Source of the DNA: Rhypophila decipiens
Lineage: Eukaryota; Ascomycota; Sordariomycetes; Sordariales; Naviculisporaceae
Reading direction: 5' to 3'
DNA: 64,000 bases
NCBI GenBank assembly: GCA_033297075.1
Contig: MU858194.1
Coordinates: forward strand, 1-64,000
Under the pieces are notes generated by a model. That model saw only the letters and a list, made by a program, of their open reading frames with translations, was not told the origin of the DNA and did not search any database. This document shows, one piece after another, positions 46,671-59,592 of the stretch. A program made the position numbers and the translations under genes. How positions within the stretch are numbered: the first letter of the stretch is position 1; each line of letters begins with the position of its first letter.

Positions 46671-47547
46671 GTTGTTTGTCTTTTGGCTTTGTTTTCCCCC
46701 CTTTCTCTTTCCTTTTTGGTCCATACTTGAAGGAGTAACCTGACCATATACGATATTTCGATTGCCCGTCCTGAACTGGGCATCTGGCTCTGCAGTTCAA
46801 TACTTTGAACATGCCATTTTGTACTGGCGGCTTGTCAAGACTCCAAGAAGAGTGGTATGATACCCGCTGCCCAGGATACCGCTGGTACTATATGCGCATG
46901 ACAAAAGGAAGGTGGACTATTCATGTCCATCAGTGGAGTGGTTGTGGATTATAACATTTCCATCTCGTCGGGTTCTTTCATCCCATTTCGGCAGACGAAA
47001 GGCTATTGTTTACCCCGGCAACCATCCTCATACAAAGGTTGGGGGTAAAGGAGTTTAAAAGGCACTTGATCAGTGTCACATGATAGCTGTAACCATCCAT
47101 GATGGGGCAAATCGTTACTGATCAAAAGAAGAATGTCGATTTTATATCATCGCTTCCTCTTGGAATTAGCTATGTGCGTCGAGCATGCCCTGACCCAGGC
47201 AGCTGGCATATGCAGCAGATATGGCCCAAGATCCTTCACCGCCCTGGACCATACGTAATTAGGTAGAATACGTGACCCTAGAACACCACTCGTTCGTAAA
47301 TCCTCCTCTCTATCTTCTTACGCCCTCAGAACGAGGTTGCGTGAAGTAAAGGAAAAGCAGAGCCGTCAACATAACCCGCTAGAAAATCCATGATGCTAAA
47401 CCGCAACGCAAGTTGTCTAACCGTCCCACCGCCAAAGAAAGAACGCACGTCACATGCAGGTTCTATCTAGTCCCTCTATATATAACCCATTTCCTGGTCC
47501 TGGGATGTTCGCAGACAATTGAGAAAATAAATCCCACGAGATTATGC
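46671..47547. other. Intergenic region, no gene recognised
   Basis: 3' flank of HMG-CoA synthase and trailer of the second tRNA-His (T-rich from 46671). Nothing else recognised. Confidence 0.5.
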
Positions 47548-49309
47548 TCACGCCTTGACAGAGTAGGTACGCTTGAACATTTCGTCAACCTTCTCGAGGT
47601 AGTAGGTGCCGGGGAGGATGGTGGAGGCATCGCCCTTGGGCGTGTAGTCTTTTTGAAGATGAGCCTGCTTGCGGAGGTCGCACATCTAAACGGAAGAAGC
47701 CAAGTCAGTACAGTGCTAGCTAATAAGGGGTCTAGTGAGTGAGAGACTTACGGCATCGTAGGTCTCAGGGGGCACCGCCCGGCGGGAGCTGACCAGTCTA
47801 TTAGGAATATCCAGGGCCTTGGAGATTTGCTCAGTGCTTCCGACAACACGGAAAGAGCAGAAGCTGGCAGCAAGACCGGAGCCGTAGCTGAAAAGGCCAA
47901 TTCTCTTGCCTTGGAGAGCCTCACTGTCGACGTGGGAGATCAAGCTGGCAAGACCACCCCAGACACTGGCGCAGTACATGTTACCGCACATGGTGGCAAC
48001 CTGGATACCGGGGTTCACGCGCTCCTGGAAGCGCTTCTTGGTCAGGGTCATGAAGCTCTTCTCAACAACCTTGTCGGTCAGAGACTTCTCATAATCCATG
48101 TCGCGGACCTCGGGAGGAACATCGGCAAAGGCCGGGCTCTCGGGATCAGCGAGGTAATCGTGGTAAAGAAGACGGGCGTAAGACTTGGCGACAAGCTTGC
48201 AAGTAGGGGCGTGGAAAGCGAGATAGTCGAAGCGGTCGAGGGGGGTCTTGGGGACTCCGCCTGCGGCAGCGCTTCCGTTGAGGTGGCCGTTGACACCCTT
48301 GGTGAGCGCAGCCTCGCGCTTGCAGTAGGCGCGGTAAGCAGCATCGAGGGCCTTGGTGTAGCAGTTTACCGAGTAGTGACCGTCAACGTAGGGGTACTCG
48401 CTGGTCAAGTCGGGCTTGTAGAAGTCGTAGGCGTGCTGCATGTAGCTTCCACGGAGACCGGGCTCGATAACGATGGGCGCGTCAGGGCCAATAAGGAGGG
48501 CGACGGCGCCAGCACCGCCAGTGGGGCGAGCGTTACCCTTGGCGTACAGGGCAATATCTCCAGCAACAACGATACCGTCCCGGCCGTCCCAGGCAGAGGA
48601 CTCGATCCAGTTGACAGTGTTGAAAACAGCGTTGGTACCACCGTAGCACGCGTTGACGGTATCGACACCCTCAATGTTGGTGTTATCGCCGAAAAGCTGC
48701 ATCAAGACAGACTTTACAGACTTGGACTTGTCAAGGATGGTCTCAGTGCCGACCTCGAGGCGTCCAATCGAGTTGGTGTCCACGTTGTATTTCTTGAGAA
48801 GGTTGGAGACAACGGTCAAGGAGAAAGAGTAGATATCTGAAGAAAGAGGCAGATTGTTAGCACCGGCGCGAGCTGTATATTTCCAAAGACTGCCGAAAGC
48901 AAGAAGGTCATGGAGTCGTAGTCGTGTCCTTGCTCTTCTTGCCAACCCCGCGTGCTCGCCCCAAAGCTCTGCGCTTGTCCTCGGGTAACAAGTTAAACAG
49001 TGACAGAGTGAATAAAACCACTAACCCTCGCGATCGTCGCAGAAGCTCATTTTGGTCTGGCCCAGGCCAATGGTATACTTGCCGGCGCTAACGCCGTCAA
49101 ACTTTTCGAGTTCGGTTTGTTCGACATACTGTAGTTGAGGCCGCAGCTGTCAGCGATGTCGGCCCTAAAAGAGCGGCATGGGGAGATTGCTCGAGGAAGG
49201 AGTATGGGCCAAGAGTTGTCTGGTAGGCACAGAGGCCGGAATAACGCACCTGGCTGGGGAAGTAAATCTCGATGGCCTTGATGCCAATGTTCTGAGGGCG
49301 GGTGGACAT
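47548..49309 (-). CDS. ERG13: Hydroxymethylglutaryl-CoA synthase
   Basis: It condenses acetyl-CoA with acetoacetyl-CoA to HMG-CoA, the first committed carbon of the mevalonate/ergosterol pathway; cytosolic in fungi. Exons 49309-49250, 49128-49026, 48836-47752 and 47685-47548 (introns 121, 189 and 66 bp; phases 0, 1, 0) give 461 residues. The start [20 protein letters not shown] matches the HMGS N-terminus, and joins run ..[17 protein letters not shown] and FCDDRE-D-IYSFSL. The catalytic Cys is in [10 protein letters not shown] (about 118), the general His in AFHAPTCK, and the product-site motif [12 protein letters not shown] is present. The C-terminal exon ends KRTYSVKA. All expected domains and residues are present. 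A sterol-responsive promoter is likely from biology, but no element was identified in sequence. Confidence 0.97.
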
Positions 49310-51869
49310 GTTGGGCAGGCAATTGGTGTTTTATTTTCTGCGGATTTGTTGTTGGGAAGCAGAAATGGGGACTGGAAGAAAGGAGGAGGAGATTTCGGCT
49401 GGTTCTTGGGTTGCCGGCGATTTTGGAGGGGCAACAAACTGGGGTCGAGGGGTTAGCCTTAGCGCGATTCGTCCCCTTTTCCCATTCGATGTTTATTTTT
49501 TGGCAGTCCTCTTTCAGAGCCCACCCCTGGTCCCCTGGTTCTCTTCTTGTCCACTTCACCGCCGTTTGTGACTGCAACTTAACAACACACTGGCCTAACT
49601 TGTTCACTAGACCCGCATAACGTGCAGAATATTTGCTGGGGACCGTGTGATAGTGTAGGAGGGGCGCTTCAATGGGACTTGGGAGGGTCGGGTGAGGGGT
49701 GACACACCTGTCTCGGGATCAACGTTTTATTCGGATAGGCCCAACGTCTTGGTTTCTTCCCTATCACCGGTGTGGGTAGGAGCGGCGAGGGTTAGGAAGG
49801 AAGAGCAAAGGTGCGGATGAAGAAGAGTAGCAGCAAGTGGGAAGAGCGAGGTTCGAATAAATTTTGTCTCTTTATAAAGTGCTGTAGCTTGGCTGGATTT
49901 CACTCGTGACAGGGGACAATGGGCAAGAGAGAGCGGCCCAGACAATGCTAGCGATATACCGGTGGACCTCACCTTATTCTTATTGCTCGGATGCTAGTGC
50001 CGCTGTGTCTCGGGCAGAAGAAAAAGGGGATTGATCCGATTGTGAGTGGCAGGCCCGCTCGGAGGAGTTCGGAGTACCAATCTATATAAAATATTCGGAT
50101 GGAAAGGGCACTTAGGCGGTCAAATTCCCAGTCGAGGAGAAGCATATTCCAGATGGTGCAAGAGGGGACTCGGGAGGAGAGGCCCAAAGTCTTGGCAATA
50201 CGAGATTACGGCTTTCTTTGCTCCCCACGGGCAGAATGCTAGACCCACGAGAGGATCAAAAGATGCTACCGTATATCCACAGCTTGCGTTATCACTTGGC
50301 CAGTGAAACGCAGCATCTCCCATTCATCCTCGTCTTCTCGACCCTCCTCGGACCACTTCCCGTGGGACGCAGATGAGAGAAGTGGAGATCCCAGATATTA
50401 GCTCGATCTGATAAAGAAAACAGCCAAAAGCTCCATTCAGAAAAGCCTCACAACTCCAGCTGGAGTGGACATGGTGATGTTCTGTCCTGCTTCCCTCGAC
50501 ACGACGTTCCTTCCTTGATCGGAGAGATGAAGTGAGCGAGATGGCGGGCGGTGACTGCCATTTCTGGAAATTGCCGTGGCGGCAGGGCAGGCCTTGTCAC
50601 CACTTTCTTTCTCGCCCCTGCCTCCCTTATCGATCCTCGGTGCTGCGGTCGAGAGGCGTCGTCATCAAGCCGCATCACTCACTTCGCTCACTTCCTGGTC
50701 TTGGATATTTGACATCGTATTTCGTCCGCAACTGGAAAGTCCCCGATTCAGAGTACGGAGTAGAAGCGCACGTGCTCCAACATCCCGAATATTTACGTGA
50801 GACCCTCTTCATGTGGAAGTTGGGGTCTTGGACGACTGCAGGTGGGGTGGAGAGGTACCAAGAAAATCGAGGGGCAATTTCTTGTGGCTGGGGACCTTGT
50901 TGGCCTCGACCAAGGGGACCGTGATAGTGTCTCCATGGCAATTCAGGGTCCAGCACTAACAGATCGGCAAAGGAAGGCCCCTGAAAAATTTCCCGACAGG
51001 GCCTTTCGTCCAATGATTTCAAGTCCGCGGCTGCAGGAACCGTGGCTGCCGTGTTACCATTTTGTGGCGCCTTTCATTTATCTCGTCACCATCAATCTTG
51101 AAGCCAGGCTGAGATTGATGTTGGTGTCGCACAATCATGTAAAGTTCACTTTCTTCTCTATGAACTCCCGCCGTTGCCGAATGGGAGAGCCACTCTCATA
51201 TCCACCACTAAATCCGGACATCATACTCATGGTCGATGAGCTGACCGCCCAGCTACCTGAATTGAATTTGGTTAGTGGTGTTTGACGCGTCCAAGGACCA
51301 AAGGGACGGATCGTGCCATCAGCCGTCACTCGTCAGATGCACGGCCAGCAGCAAAGACAAAGTCTTATTTGCAGAGAATACTCAACTAAATCAACATTCG
51401 ATTCAACCATTGACTGCGTCCCGTCTTTGCCCTCCGGCATGACAAACCTGACGAAAAGAGGATTGAGAAGTCGGCTGATCATAACACAGATTCATACCTT
51501 AACAGATTCAGCGCTAGTCACTTTAAACAAACGTTAGTATTATATCCCGGCTATTCTCGATTCAGCCCACCACTAATAACTCGAGGGCGACACAGCTTGA
51601 AAACCGATCAGATTGCGATAGTGAAGTTAAGCTTATGATCCTATTTATGTATCAAATGATCCTCCAAGACGCCGTCGCTAATGCAAAATTCGAGGTGAGT
51701 ATCCTTCCTATGACCACTCTTATCCGGCTCGAAGAAGGTGACCAAGTCTAACCCAACAAAAGAGAAAGAGACAAATAATAGAAGTGAGAGATGAACCGAT
51801 ATCATAATCCCAGAAATACTGTACAAGCCACGCAGTCATCAAATCGTCGATCTGCCTAAAACTCAATCA
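49310..51869. other. Intergenic region, no gene recognised
   Basis: Upstream region of HMG-CoA synthase and 3' flank of the BCS1-like gene. Open frames at 50532-50924 and 50797-51285 have no recognisable domain and no supporting splice partners. Confidence 0.45.
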
Positions 51870-54170
51870 TCAGGCCTTGATGGCAGGCAGACCAGCACCC
51901 ACTACAGCCTCCGACTCCTCGTCGCCCTTCACAGACGCTGTCGGGGTCCCATAGCCCGAATCGCGCCCTTCCTCAGTGATCTTCAATCCCAGGACCATGG
52001 GAGCACACTCCTCGACCTTGATTGCAGGGACCGCATCAGTCTTGTTGACAAAGAGTAACTCAGGGAAGCCAGTCGCTTCAAACGTATCCTTCTTTGGTGT
52101 GAGGGGAGGAGTGGCGAGAACCTTTTGGTCAATGGTCTCAGACTTGACCTCCTTCTCCGCAGCCTTGGACTTGGACTTCTTCTCAGCCTTCTTGGCAGCC
52201 TTCTTCGCCTTCTTGGCCTTTCTCCTCTTCCTCCACCTCTCATACTCGGAAGCGGACTCGGAATCAGAATCGGAGTCTGATGAAGAGCTAGAGTCGGAAT
52301 CTGTTTTAGACTTGTTGTGGTTCTTCTTCTTCTTGTTATCCTTCTCCTCTTGCTCTTTCTTCTCCTTCTCGGCCTTCTCCTCCTCTTCCTTCTTTTTCTT
52401 CTCCTCGGCCTCCTTCTTCTTCTCCTCAGCTTCTTTAGCCTCCTGTTTCTTCTTCTCTTGTTCATCCTTAGCCTCCTTTTCTTTTCTTTCCTTCCTCGTG
52501 TCCTCGATAAACTGCTCGGCGCCCTCGACTGCTGCCTCCGGGTTGCGCTTGTTCTTCAACAGGTAACCCTGGATCTCGGCCGGGCTGAATTCACGCTCGG
52601 GGATCTTGGCAGCAAATTGCTCCGCAAGGTTGCTGATGCGCTCAATCGTCTCCTTCTTCTTCTTGGCATCTTCAGCGTCCTTCTTGGCTTTCTCCTTCTC
52701 GGCTTGGGCGTCGAGAATGATGGACTTTTCGTCTTCTGTAGGAGAAAGAGGGGCATCGTCGCCCTCGAGAGGTGCAAAAATGGCCTTGAAGATCTCAGCC
52801 GTCATACCCTGGTCTGCCCGGTCGAACTTGACGATCATGTCAACACGTCCGGGGCGGATGAGAGCCTTGTCGAGCTTTTCGAGGTGGTTGGTGGTCATGA
52901 TCAGGACGCGGCCCTCCTGAGAGGCGACACCATCGAGGATATTGAGCAGACCAGACAGCGAGAGGCGGCCCGAGCTGTTGTTTCCAGAGCTGCTGCCTGT
53001 CGTAATCTGCCCAGGCACCATATCCCCAGCGTCGTCATTGCCACCGGAGCTGTTGTCGTTGTTGTCGCGAGTGTGTGTGAGACCGGCCGAGTCGATATCT
53101 TCGAGCAGTACCACACAGCGACGGGGCAACTCGGCAAACAGAGTGGCAAGATTCTCCTCGTTGGCAGCTGGGGAGCTGAGACTGACAATGTAGATGCGCA
53201 TCTTGAAGAAGCCAGCGAGTGCTAGACTGAGGGACGACTTTCCTGTTCCGGGAGGGCCGTACAGGAGATAGCCCCGGCGATAGGGAATACCACGGTTGGA
53301 GTACCACCGTCGAGTGGCGGGGTTGAGATAGTCAGTCACATCGTCGATGAGGTCCTTCTTGACCTTCTCGTTGAGGATAACAGTCGAAAAGGGCCGCGAA
53401 GTGCGAGCCATGCAGCGCTGCCAGGTGGGCTCGGAACTGTTGCGGCTGCTAGTGCCCCGGTAGATGAGTGTCTTGGCCTCGTCCCGCTTCATGTAGGTCT
53501 GACGAGCCTCGTGCAGAAGCTCTTTCAGGACCCACGGATTGCGTCCGAAGCAGGAGATGGAGATCTCCTCGCGCTCGCTGACGGTCAAGTACGAGTTTGT
53601 CTCGCGGTTTGCGCTGCGGCGAAAGATGAGGAGTCTCCCCTTGTACCAGAACCAGTGGCTGCCAAAGGTCGGGGTGTAGGCGAGGGCTTTCTTGTCCTTT
53701 TTCGTGATGGTCGCGTTGCCTTCCTGGACTTGGTCTCCGTCGTCTTCCTCCTCGTCGTCGTAGTCATAGCGCCAGAGGAACCAGGAGCGGGAGTTGAGGT
53801 TGGTGTTGACAACGAAGCGACGGGCGCCCTGGGAGAAGCGCTGGGTAGCAACCCAGGCCATGAGCATGTTGTAGATCTCGTCGTCGGTGCGGATGTCGAC
53901 GACCGACATGAGATGGCTCTCGGTGACGTCCCATAATTGCTCGCTAAAGTACCTCCAGGCGAAGGTAATGGCGCCCAGGAGAATGACGAGCGGAATGTAT
54001 ATCGAGAGGTCGACATGAAGGTACTTTTGGACGGCGGCCGAGAAGACAGAGAAGCCGGGGAAGAAGAAGTCGAGCAGCATCATCTGCGGTGGTTGAGGCT
54101 TGTCGGTTGGGGAGGAGGCGTCAGCCCCCAACATCCCCGTGGCCGACGAGGCCATCGAGGACGTGTCCAT
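51870..54170 (-). CDS. BCS1-like AAA ATPase, mitochondrial-type
   Basis: A single exon encodes 766 residues. A hydrophobic membrane segment (LSIYIPLVILLGAITFAWRYF, about 54-74) is followed by a BCS1_N domain with RSWFLWRYDYDDEE and FGSHWFWYKG. The AAA module has Walker A GPPGTGKSS (about 304-312), Walker B CVVLLEDID (about 352-360), and the second-region-of-homology/arginine-finger stretch TTNHLEKLDKALIRPGRVD. The C-terminal third is a Lys/Glu-rich coiled-coil-like extension (about 490-690) with a poly-Ser/Asp patch, far longer than in yeast Bcs1 (456 residues). True Bcs1 threads the Rieske protein through the inner membrane; fungi also have several expanded BCS1-like paralogues, and this one probably belongs there. 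Function is inferred from family only. Confidence 0.92.
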   Translation of the reverse strand: MDTSSMASSATGMLGADASSPTDKPQPPQMMLLDFFFPGFSVFSAAVQKYLHVDLSIYIPLVILLGAITFAWRYFSEQLWDVTESHLMSVVDIRTDDEIYNMLMAWVATQRFSQGARRFVVNTNLNSRSWFLWRYDYDDEEEDDGDQVQEGNATITKKDKKALAYTPTFGSHWFWYKGRLLIFRRSANRETNSYLTVSEREEISISCFGRNPWVLKELLHEARQTYMKRDEAKTLIYRGTSSRNSSEPTWQRCMARTSRPFSTVILNEKVKKDLIDDVTDYLNPATRRWYSNRGIPYRRGYLLYGPPGTGKSSLSLALAGFFKMRIYIVSLSSPAANEENLATLFAELPRRCVVLLEDIDSAGLTHTRDNNDNSSGGNDDAGDMVPGQITTGSSSGNNSSGRLSLSGLLNILDGVASQEGRVLIMTTNHLEKLDKALIRPGRVDMIVKFDRADQGMTAEIFKAIFAPLEGDDAPLSPTEDEKSIILDAQAEKEKAKKDAEDAKKKKETIERISNLAEQFAAKIPEREFSPAEIQGYLLKNKRNPEAAVEGAEQFIEDTRKERKEKEAKDEQEKKKQEAKEAEEKKKEAEEKKKKEEEEKAEKEKKEQEEKDNKKKKNHNKSKTDSDSSSSSDSDSDSESASEYERWRKRRKAKKAKKAAKKAEKKSKSKAAEKEVKSETIDQKVLATPPLTPKKDTFEATGFPELLFVNKTDAVPAIKVEECAPMVLGLKITEEGRDSGYGTPTASVKGDEESEAVVGAGLPAIKA

Positions 54171-57100
54171 GGTGAAGATCTCTAGCAGTCGGAGGAGGGA
54201 GTATGTCGTGTCGAATAGGAAGAGTAGCGGGGAAGGATAGGTATGAGATGGGAAGAGCTGGAGAACAGAATGGAGTACAGGGCGGCAGGAAGGCTTTTAT
54301 ATATCCCGATATCCGGTTGGCCTTACTGGTCCTGGTCCGGGATGACAGCCACAAGGTGGAGAACTGGTACCTTGTGGATGAAAGGTTAATGTGAGTGAGA
54401 TTCGGCGAACAAATGAGGAAAGGCGTTTGAGGACTTGTCAGTGAGACGGGCAGTAATCCAGGTTATCCACGGCAACTGGTCGGTCTGATCTTTATGGCTG
54501 TTTTATATCCCATCGCTTGTGATTGCGTACAAGGCAGCAATACAGTAGCGCATCACTACTAGTGAGTACTCGCGGTGTGTCATTCACGAAGGACCTCCGA
54601 CGTGTGAATTCATTGGAGGCATCCCACCTGTAATCCCGTATGGGGGCCTCTTCTGCAGTGCATGCAGTGCATCAAGATGTGGATGTCGGTATGCAGCCCA
54701 GGAGAGGGCGAGTGGCTTGTAGGCTGCTGCTGCACTGCACCCCACACCCCCCTGTCCCCCGCTACGAATCTGGCGGCCTGGTGGCCGGCCACTCTTCTTG
54801 ACCAGATCTTGGGAAGAAAGTGCCTTGAAGTTGGGTTTGTGGCTGAGACTCCGAATGATTCCTCAACGGCCGCTCCTCCTCATCGGTCTCATTCGGCCTT
54901 TGCCGGATACATCAGTGCCTACTGACGTATTTGCGAAATGAACTTCCCTGTGGGAGATTGACCTCCTTCCATGGGATCAATTGTTCAATTCAGGGTACAT
55001 CACAGAATATTGCCGCACAAAGACACCTTACCCAACATTCGGGCCACAGCGTATGACGATGCGATCGTTACAAGCAAACAAAAGGTTGTGACATTGAATT
55101 TACGGAGACCAGATAGTCTAACCTTTTGCTTCTTTCCAGGTTGTACATTCGGTATGGGTTAGGACGGGTATCGGTATCTCCCAGTAGCGTCTTTCGGACC
55201 TGTCCTCACCTGTGCTTGTCTGATTACCCGTCCTCAATTCACCATTCCGGATCAAAACGGCCCAAAGAGGACAAGGTGCAACCTGACTGCCAAGTAATTA
55301 CCTCGCCGAGAGACTCACTGTGCGAAAGCTAAAATGATTTCGGGTTGTCTACCGGATCAGATTTGCCCTCGCCGGCGTTAGTCACCCGGAACTTACTTTG
55401 GTCGTCAGCCGCGGGCCGAGTGAATCACCCGAATGTTCTATAACGTCCGGGAGCCTCATTCACTGGTGTTGTCAACTGTCTTAGCCAACAGGTAGCCGCC
55501 CTCGTGCACTCTTCGATTATGCACAATTTTCAATTTGGACGTGCAGGCTCCTTCTTTGCCCTGAGGCTCCAACGCAGAGGACCGAATAGAATCACCGGCA
55601 GTGTGGCGAGTTAGCCCGAGGTGTAACAGGGCCAGGCCCGATGAGGCAACTCGAGATCTGGTGATGTTCTGCTACGATGTCGATACCCCTAGCAACATAA
55701 ACGGTAAAGCAAGAGCATATCAAAATGGCCAGAACTACAGGAGGCCTGTCCAGAAGACCATGCCACCCGTTCCGAACCCGTTCTGCGAAAGAGTTCGTTT
55801 ATGGTATGCGTAAACTGACAGATCTAGTCATCCTCCAGCTGGCCATGGGTCTTTCGACATTGTTGACGTCGCCAATGACCACCATTCTGAGCATATTCTC
55901 CGATAGAATATGCAAGCAATCCCGCAAAGCCTCCCCCGCAAATACCTCTCCTGCGCCGCACTGCAACTCGGTGGGCGGCCGTTGACTGCGCATTTCACCC
56001 ACCCACTGGGCCACCGACCGCCCTCAGGGTTCTGGCCGTATATTCTTCCACTAAAATGTATAATGATATCGTGCGTCTTACCATCTTCCAATCATGCTCA
56101 TGGAAGGACTTGTATTCTCTGGACTGCCTATCAGGCAGGCTCGGTCCAAGATTCTAACCAAGGTTTGAGGTTGGGTTAAGACTCACAACACCCCTGTCCT
56201 TATTAAGGAAATAAGACTAGCAACTGCGCAAACAGAATCGTCGACATCTAGACTTGTACAAGATTAGTTGCCTTGCCTTGGCAGCTGAGAACATAAGCAC
56301 TTCTGCAGAGCGGGATGCTTGGTAAGATTATTATATAAGATATCTGCTCATGTCCCAATATTAGACATATCGCATGTCTCAACATCAAACAACACAGACT
56401 TTGCATCGTCACGGACCGTAACACTTGCAAGGATGACTTTACGTGGGAGCCCATCAGAACAATGAACTACTTTCTACCTGCCGGTTCCGTACCCCTCTTG
56501 CCCTCTATTGTCGAACCTATAGAGATCCGAGGCCATCAATGAGATACTTAGCGTTACACACAGAGAAGAATAAGAGAACTACCCAATGATAAACTAGTTG
56601 TCAAACAGAAGCAACTTGACAAGACCTAGAACTTATCTTGTATCCAGATGCGGGATAAACAGCGTCCACCGAGTTCCCTACCCGATGTCAAAACAAAGCA
56701 GTGAAACTAAAACGGTCACCTCAGGTATTCACTATCACGGTTACACAGCGTATCTACCTAGCTCCCCACGGAATACTAGAACTCGAGATCTGATTACTCA
56801 CCAGATTACACAAACATTAGCAGGCACCACCCAATAAGAAACACGTCTACTATGGTCTGGAACTACAAGCTACATGCAAGTATACGTGATACATCTTCAC
56901 ATCAACATTACCCGAACATTGCGAGATCTACGATAATAACCAATAACCTCGACATCGGATCGTACTGGCACTACCTACCTATTAATGATCACCGTCAAGT
57001 GCGTTCACCAGCCTCCGTGTTGCATGTTTGCTATCCAATAATTCACAAATGTGGTTACTTCAAGACCGCTCTTGTGTGCGATTTCGCAGTCGTAAACTTG

Positions 57101-59592
57101 AGAATTCGATGCCCCTTTCCCCTATGGCCCATGCATGCACTCACACAGTGAAATTGCTCATATCATCACTCATATCAGGCCTTGTCACCTTGCACCGCCT
57201 GTAGGTCACCAGCCATCGTCCCCCAACCACCATAAATTACCATGTCAGGCTATAATTTACCTGTACCGAGCGTATCGAAACAGCCAGAACTGACCAATAA
57301 GAATGGATCTCTTAGACAAATCATCCCCACAGTACCGTAAGATTCTGAACCGTACAGCACACGAGGGGGGGACCTGCACACGCCCGCCCTCCCCGTCCGC
57401 GCCGCAGGGCTGCCTCTGGACGATCGGCCACGGCCCCAAAAAGGACCGACCTGCCGGTTCGGCCTTGATGCTCGATGGGTGATGCCAAGACCCCTCTTCT
57501 GTACGACATCACAACCCCTTCCCCTCCTTTCAGTCCTTAAACTCAGTGTCTTCAATCCCGACAGCACGTCCAGTCTAAACTCCATCGTGAACTCACTATC
57601 CGCTCAGCAAAGTAGATGAAACTGCCCGAAGCCTGCAAGCAAGTGACTGACTGACCGACTCAGCCTTAGCATCGCAGTATAGAATAAAAGGCTAAAAGAA
57701 AAAAAGGGTAAGCAGTCAGCCTGCAATGCACTGCTGCACTGTCCCTACGTATGCAATTACTAAGTAACAAATTTGTGGTGGTGATATTTAAGAGGCCACA
57801 TACACGTACTACAGACCCTTTGTGTTTTCCGGCGGCTCGGCTCTCCCGTTCGGTGGTGTCGGAACTCACCATCATGGACGGTAGTATGGTAGCTCATCAC
57901 TGTTCATATCTTCCGTGGTCGTTCCTTCGTTGGCGGCCGTCTCACGGGAATGGTATCTTTATTTCGTCCATTATCTCCGCAACATAAAGTCCGGAAAATT
58001 TGTAAATACAAATTTTGAGAACCCGAGGATTGATGCTATCGTGGCCTTGGGGGCTGAGTACAGCACGTAGACTGCCCCTCTCATGCAGTGAGATGGAGAT
58101 GGAGAAGGAACATCTGTCACAAACGACCAAGAATACTAATTACAGAGACCACATTAAGGAGAGACCCCAAAAAAGAGAAATTCAAGGAAATCACTGAACT
58201 AAATGCGGTATGCTGCGCTTATCTCTTATTGTTTGCTTTCCCCCAAACACATCAGATGCAGGAGTGACTGATGAGCAAAGCGATTACGTTTGTCTCCAGA
58301 TATTGCGTAAGATAGCAAAGAGCAAAGGGTCTCAGACCTGCTGCTTGAGGACTGTACACATTCTCTACACTATCGGCAAAGTGTCGATCATATCCCAAAT
58401 GGCTGACAGGTGCTCCAGGCAAAGAAAAGAGGAAGAGAAACAACATGAAACGAGGGCGTGGACCTGGACTTTAGAAGTGCTTGGGCGCTGCCTATCTTTC
58501 AGCTGTCTCCATAAATCACCTACCTACCTACCTACATGAGTCGCAATGCAGGTAATTTGACTTACTTGATATGTGAGAGCGGTGTGTATGGATATCGAAA
58601 TGGTCTATCGAAAAGTCATGTGTGATTTGATCAGATCACTCTTTCCAACAGCAAGACTTGTTGTTCTTCTAGATTACAAAAGTCGTACTTATTGAAGCAG
58701 ATATAAAAGTTATTTTCTCCCATGACAGGGTGTAATTTGGGGCATGAGATTTGAGATTTGGCCAAGTGAAGAACTCCAAACCAAGTCGCGGGAATTGGCT
58801 ATCCTAATAGGTTGAAATGAGAAAAGAATGCCTTGCAATCCAAGTCTTTGTGTTCATGAGAAATTGGAAGAACTCAAGAGGGTATAAACTAGACAAATAT
58901 GGTAAAACTTACAAACCTGTAGAGTGGACTTTTTCGAGTTCCAAACGGAACAAAACTCAGCCATCAAAGCAAAGTTCTTTGCCCAAAGATTAGGCAGGTT
59001 GGTAAGTTTTGTATTGGAAATATCAAGTGTTATTTCCTGCTCGGCTCTAAACTGAACGTATATCCAAAAGTAACACAAGGAAGAAACCTGGAAAAGGATC
59101 CATCTTGGAAAAATATAAAATTCCCAAAGGAAAGAAATCCAAAAGTTTTCCAAAGTCCAAGTAGAATACCAAACAAGAAACTTCCGATTCTTGCCATATA
59201 CCTGGGCAAGATCGGCTTGTGTGTATCCGGTTTGCCCGGTGAGGTTTGTATGTGTATTTTCCTGATTTTCGTTTCCAACTTCCAATCGTTAGACAAAAGA
59301 GGTCCGAGAGCTTGATGAGAAAGTTTGGGGTGGTTCATAACACATGAATGATGGTATTACATGTAAACGTATTTATGCAGATACGATATAAAAGGTTAGT
59401 TTGGTGTTTCGAAAGGAAACCACAGTCCTGAAGAGTCATCCAAAACCAAAAAAAGACAAAGACGGGGTACGGGAAGGTATCCGTTCAACCAAATCCAAAA
59501 TGCCGCCATAAACGCCATGATTTCATATCACGTACACCATTGATAGGTAGTAAAAGGCCGTATAGAAAGGAAATATGATCCGGAAGTGGGAT
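54171..59592. other. 5.4-kb gene-free region
   Basis: No protein or RNA gene recognised across the longest gap of the window. Short frames (55725-55985, 56598-57151, 58854-59285) have no recognisable domains. A (CCTA)4 microsatellite is at 58519-58534. The stretch 58800-59340 is rich in repeated CCAAAAG/TTTTCCAAAG words. Part of the left end is the BCS1-like promoter, and the right end is the 3' flank of the Gly/Pro-rich gene. Confidence 0.5.

Noticed and set aside
47827..48840. Long open frame (337 codons) antisense to HMG-CoA synthase exon 3
   Set aside because: It mirrors a highly expressed, codon-biased gene; the peptide is Val/Gly-rich without domains. Antisense openness here is a by-product of codon choice.
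52317..53225. 302-codon plus-strand frame opposite the BCS1-like gene
   Set aside because: Its poly-Leu start is the complement of the Lys/Glu-rich coiled-coil codons; no independent evidence of a gene.
58854..59338. Two overlapping minus-strand frames in the gap left of the Gly/Pro-rich gene
   Set aside because: Trp/Phe-rich translation of CCAAAAG-type low-complexity DNA; no family resemblance.
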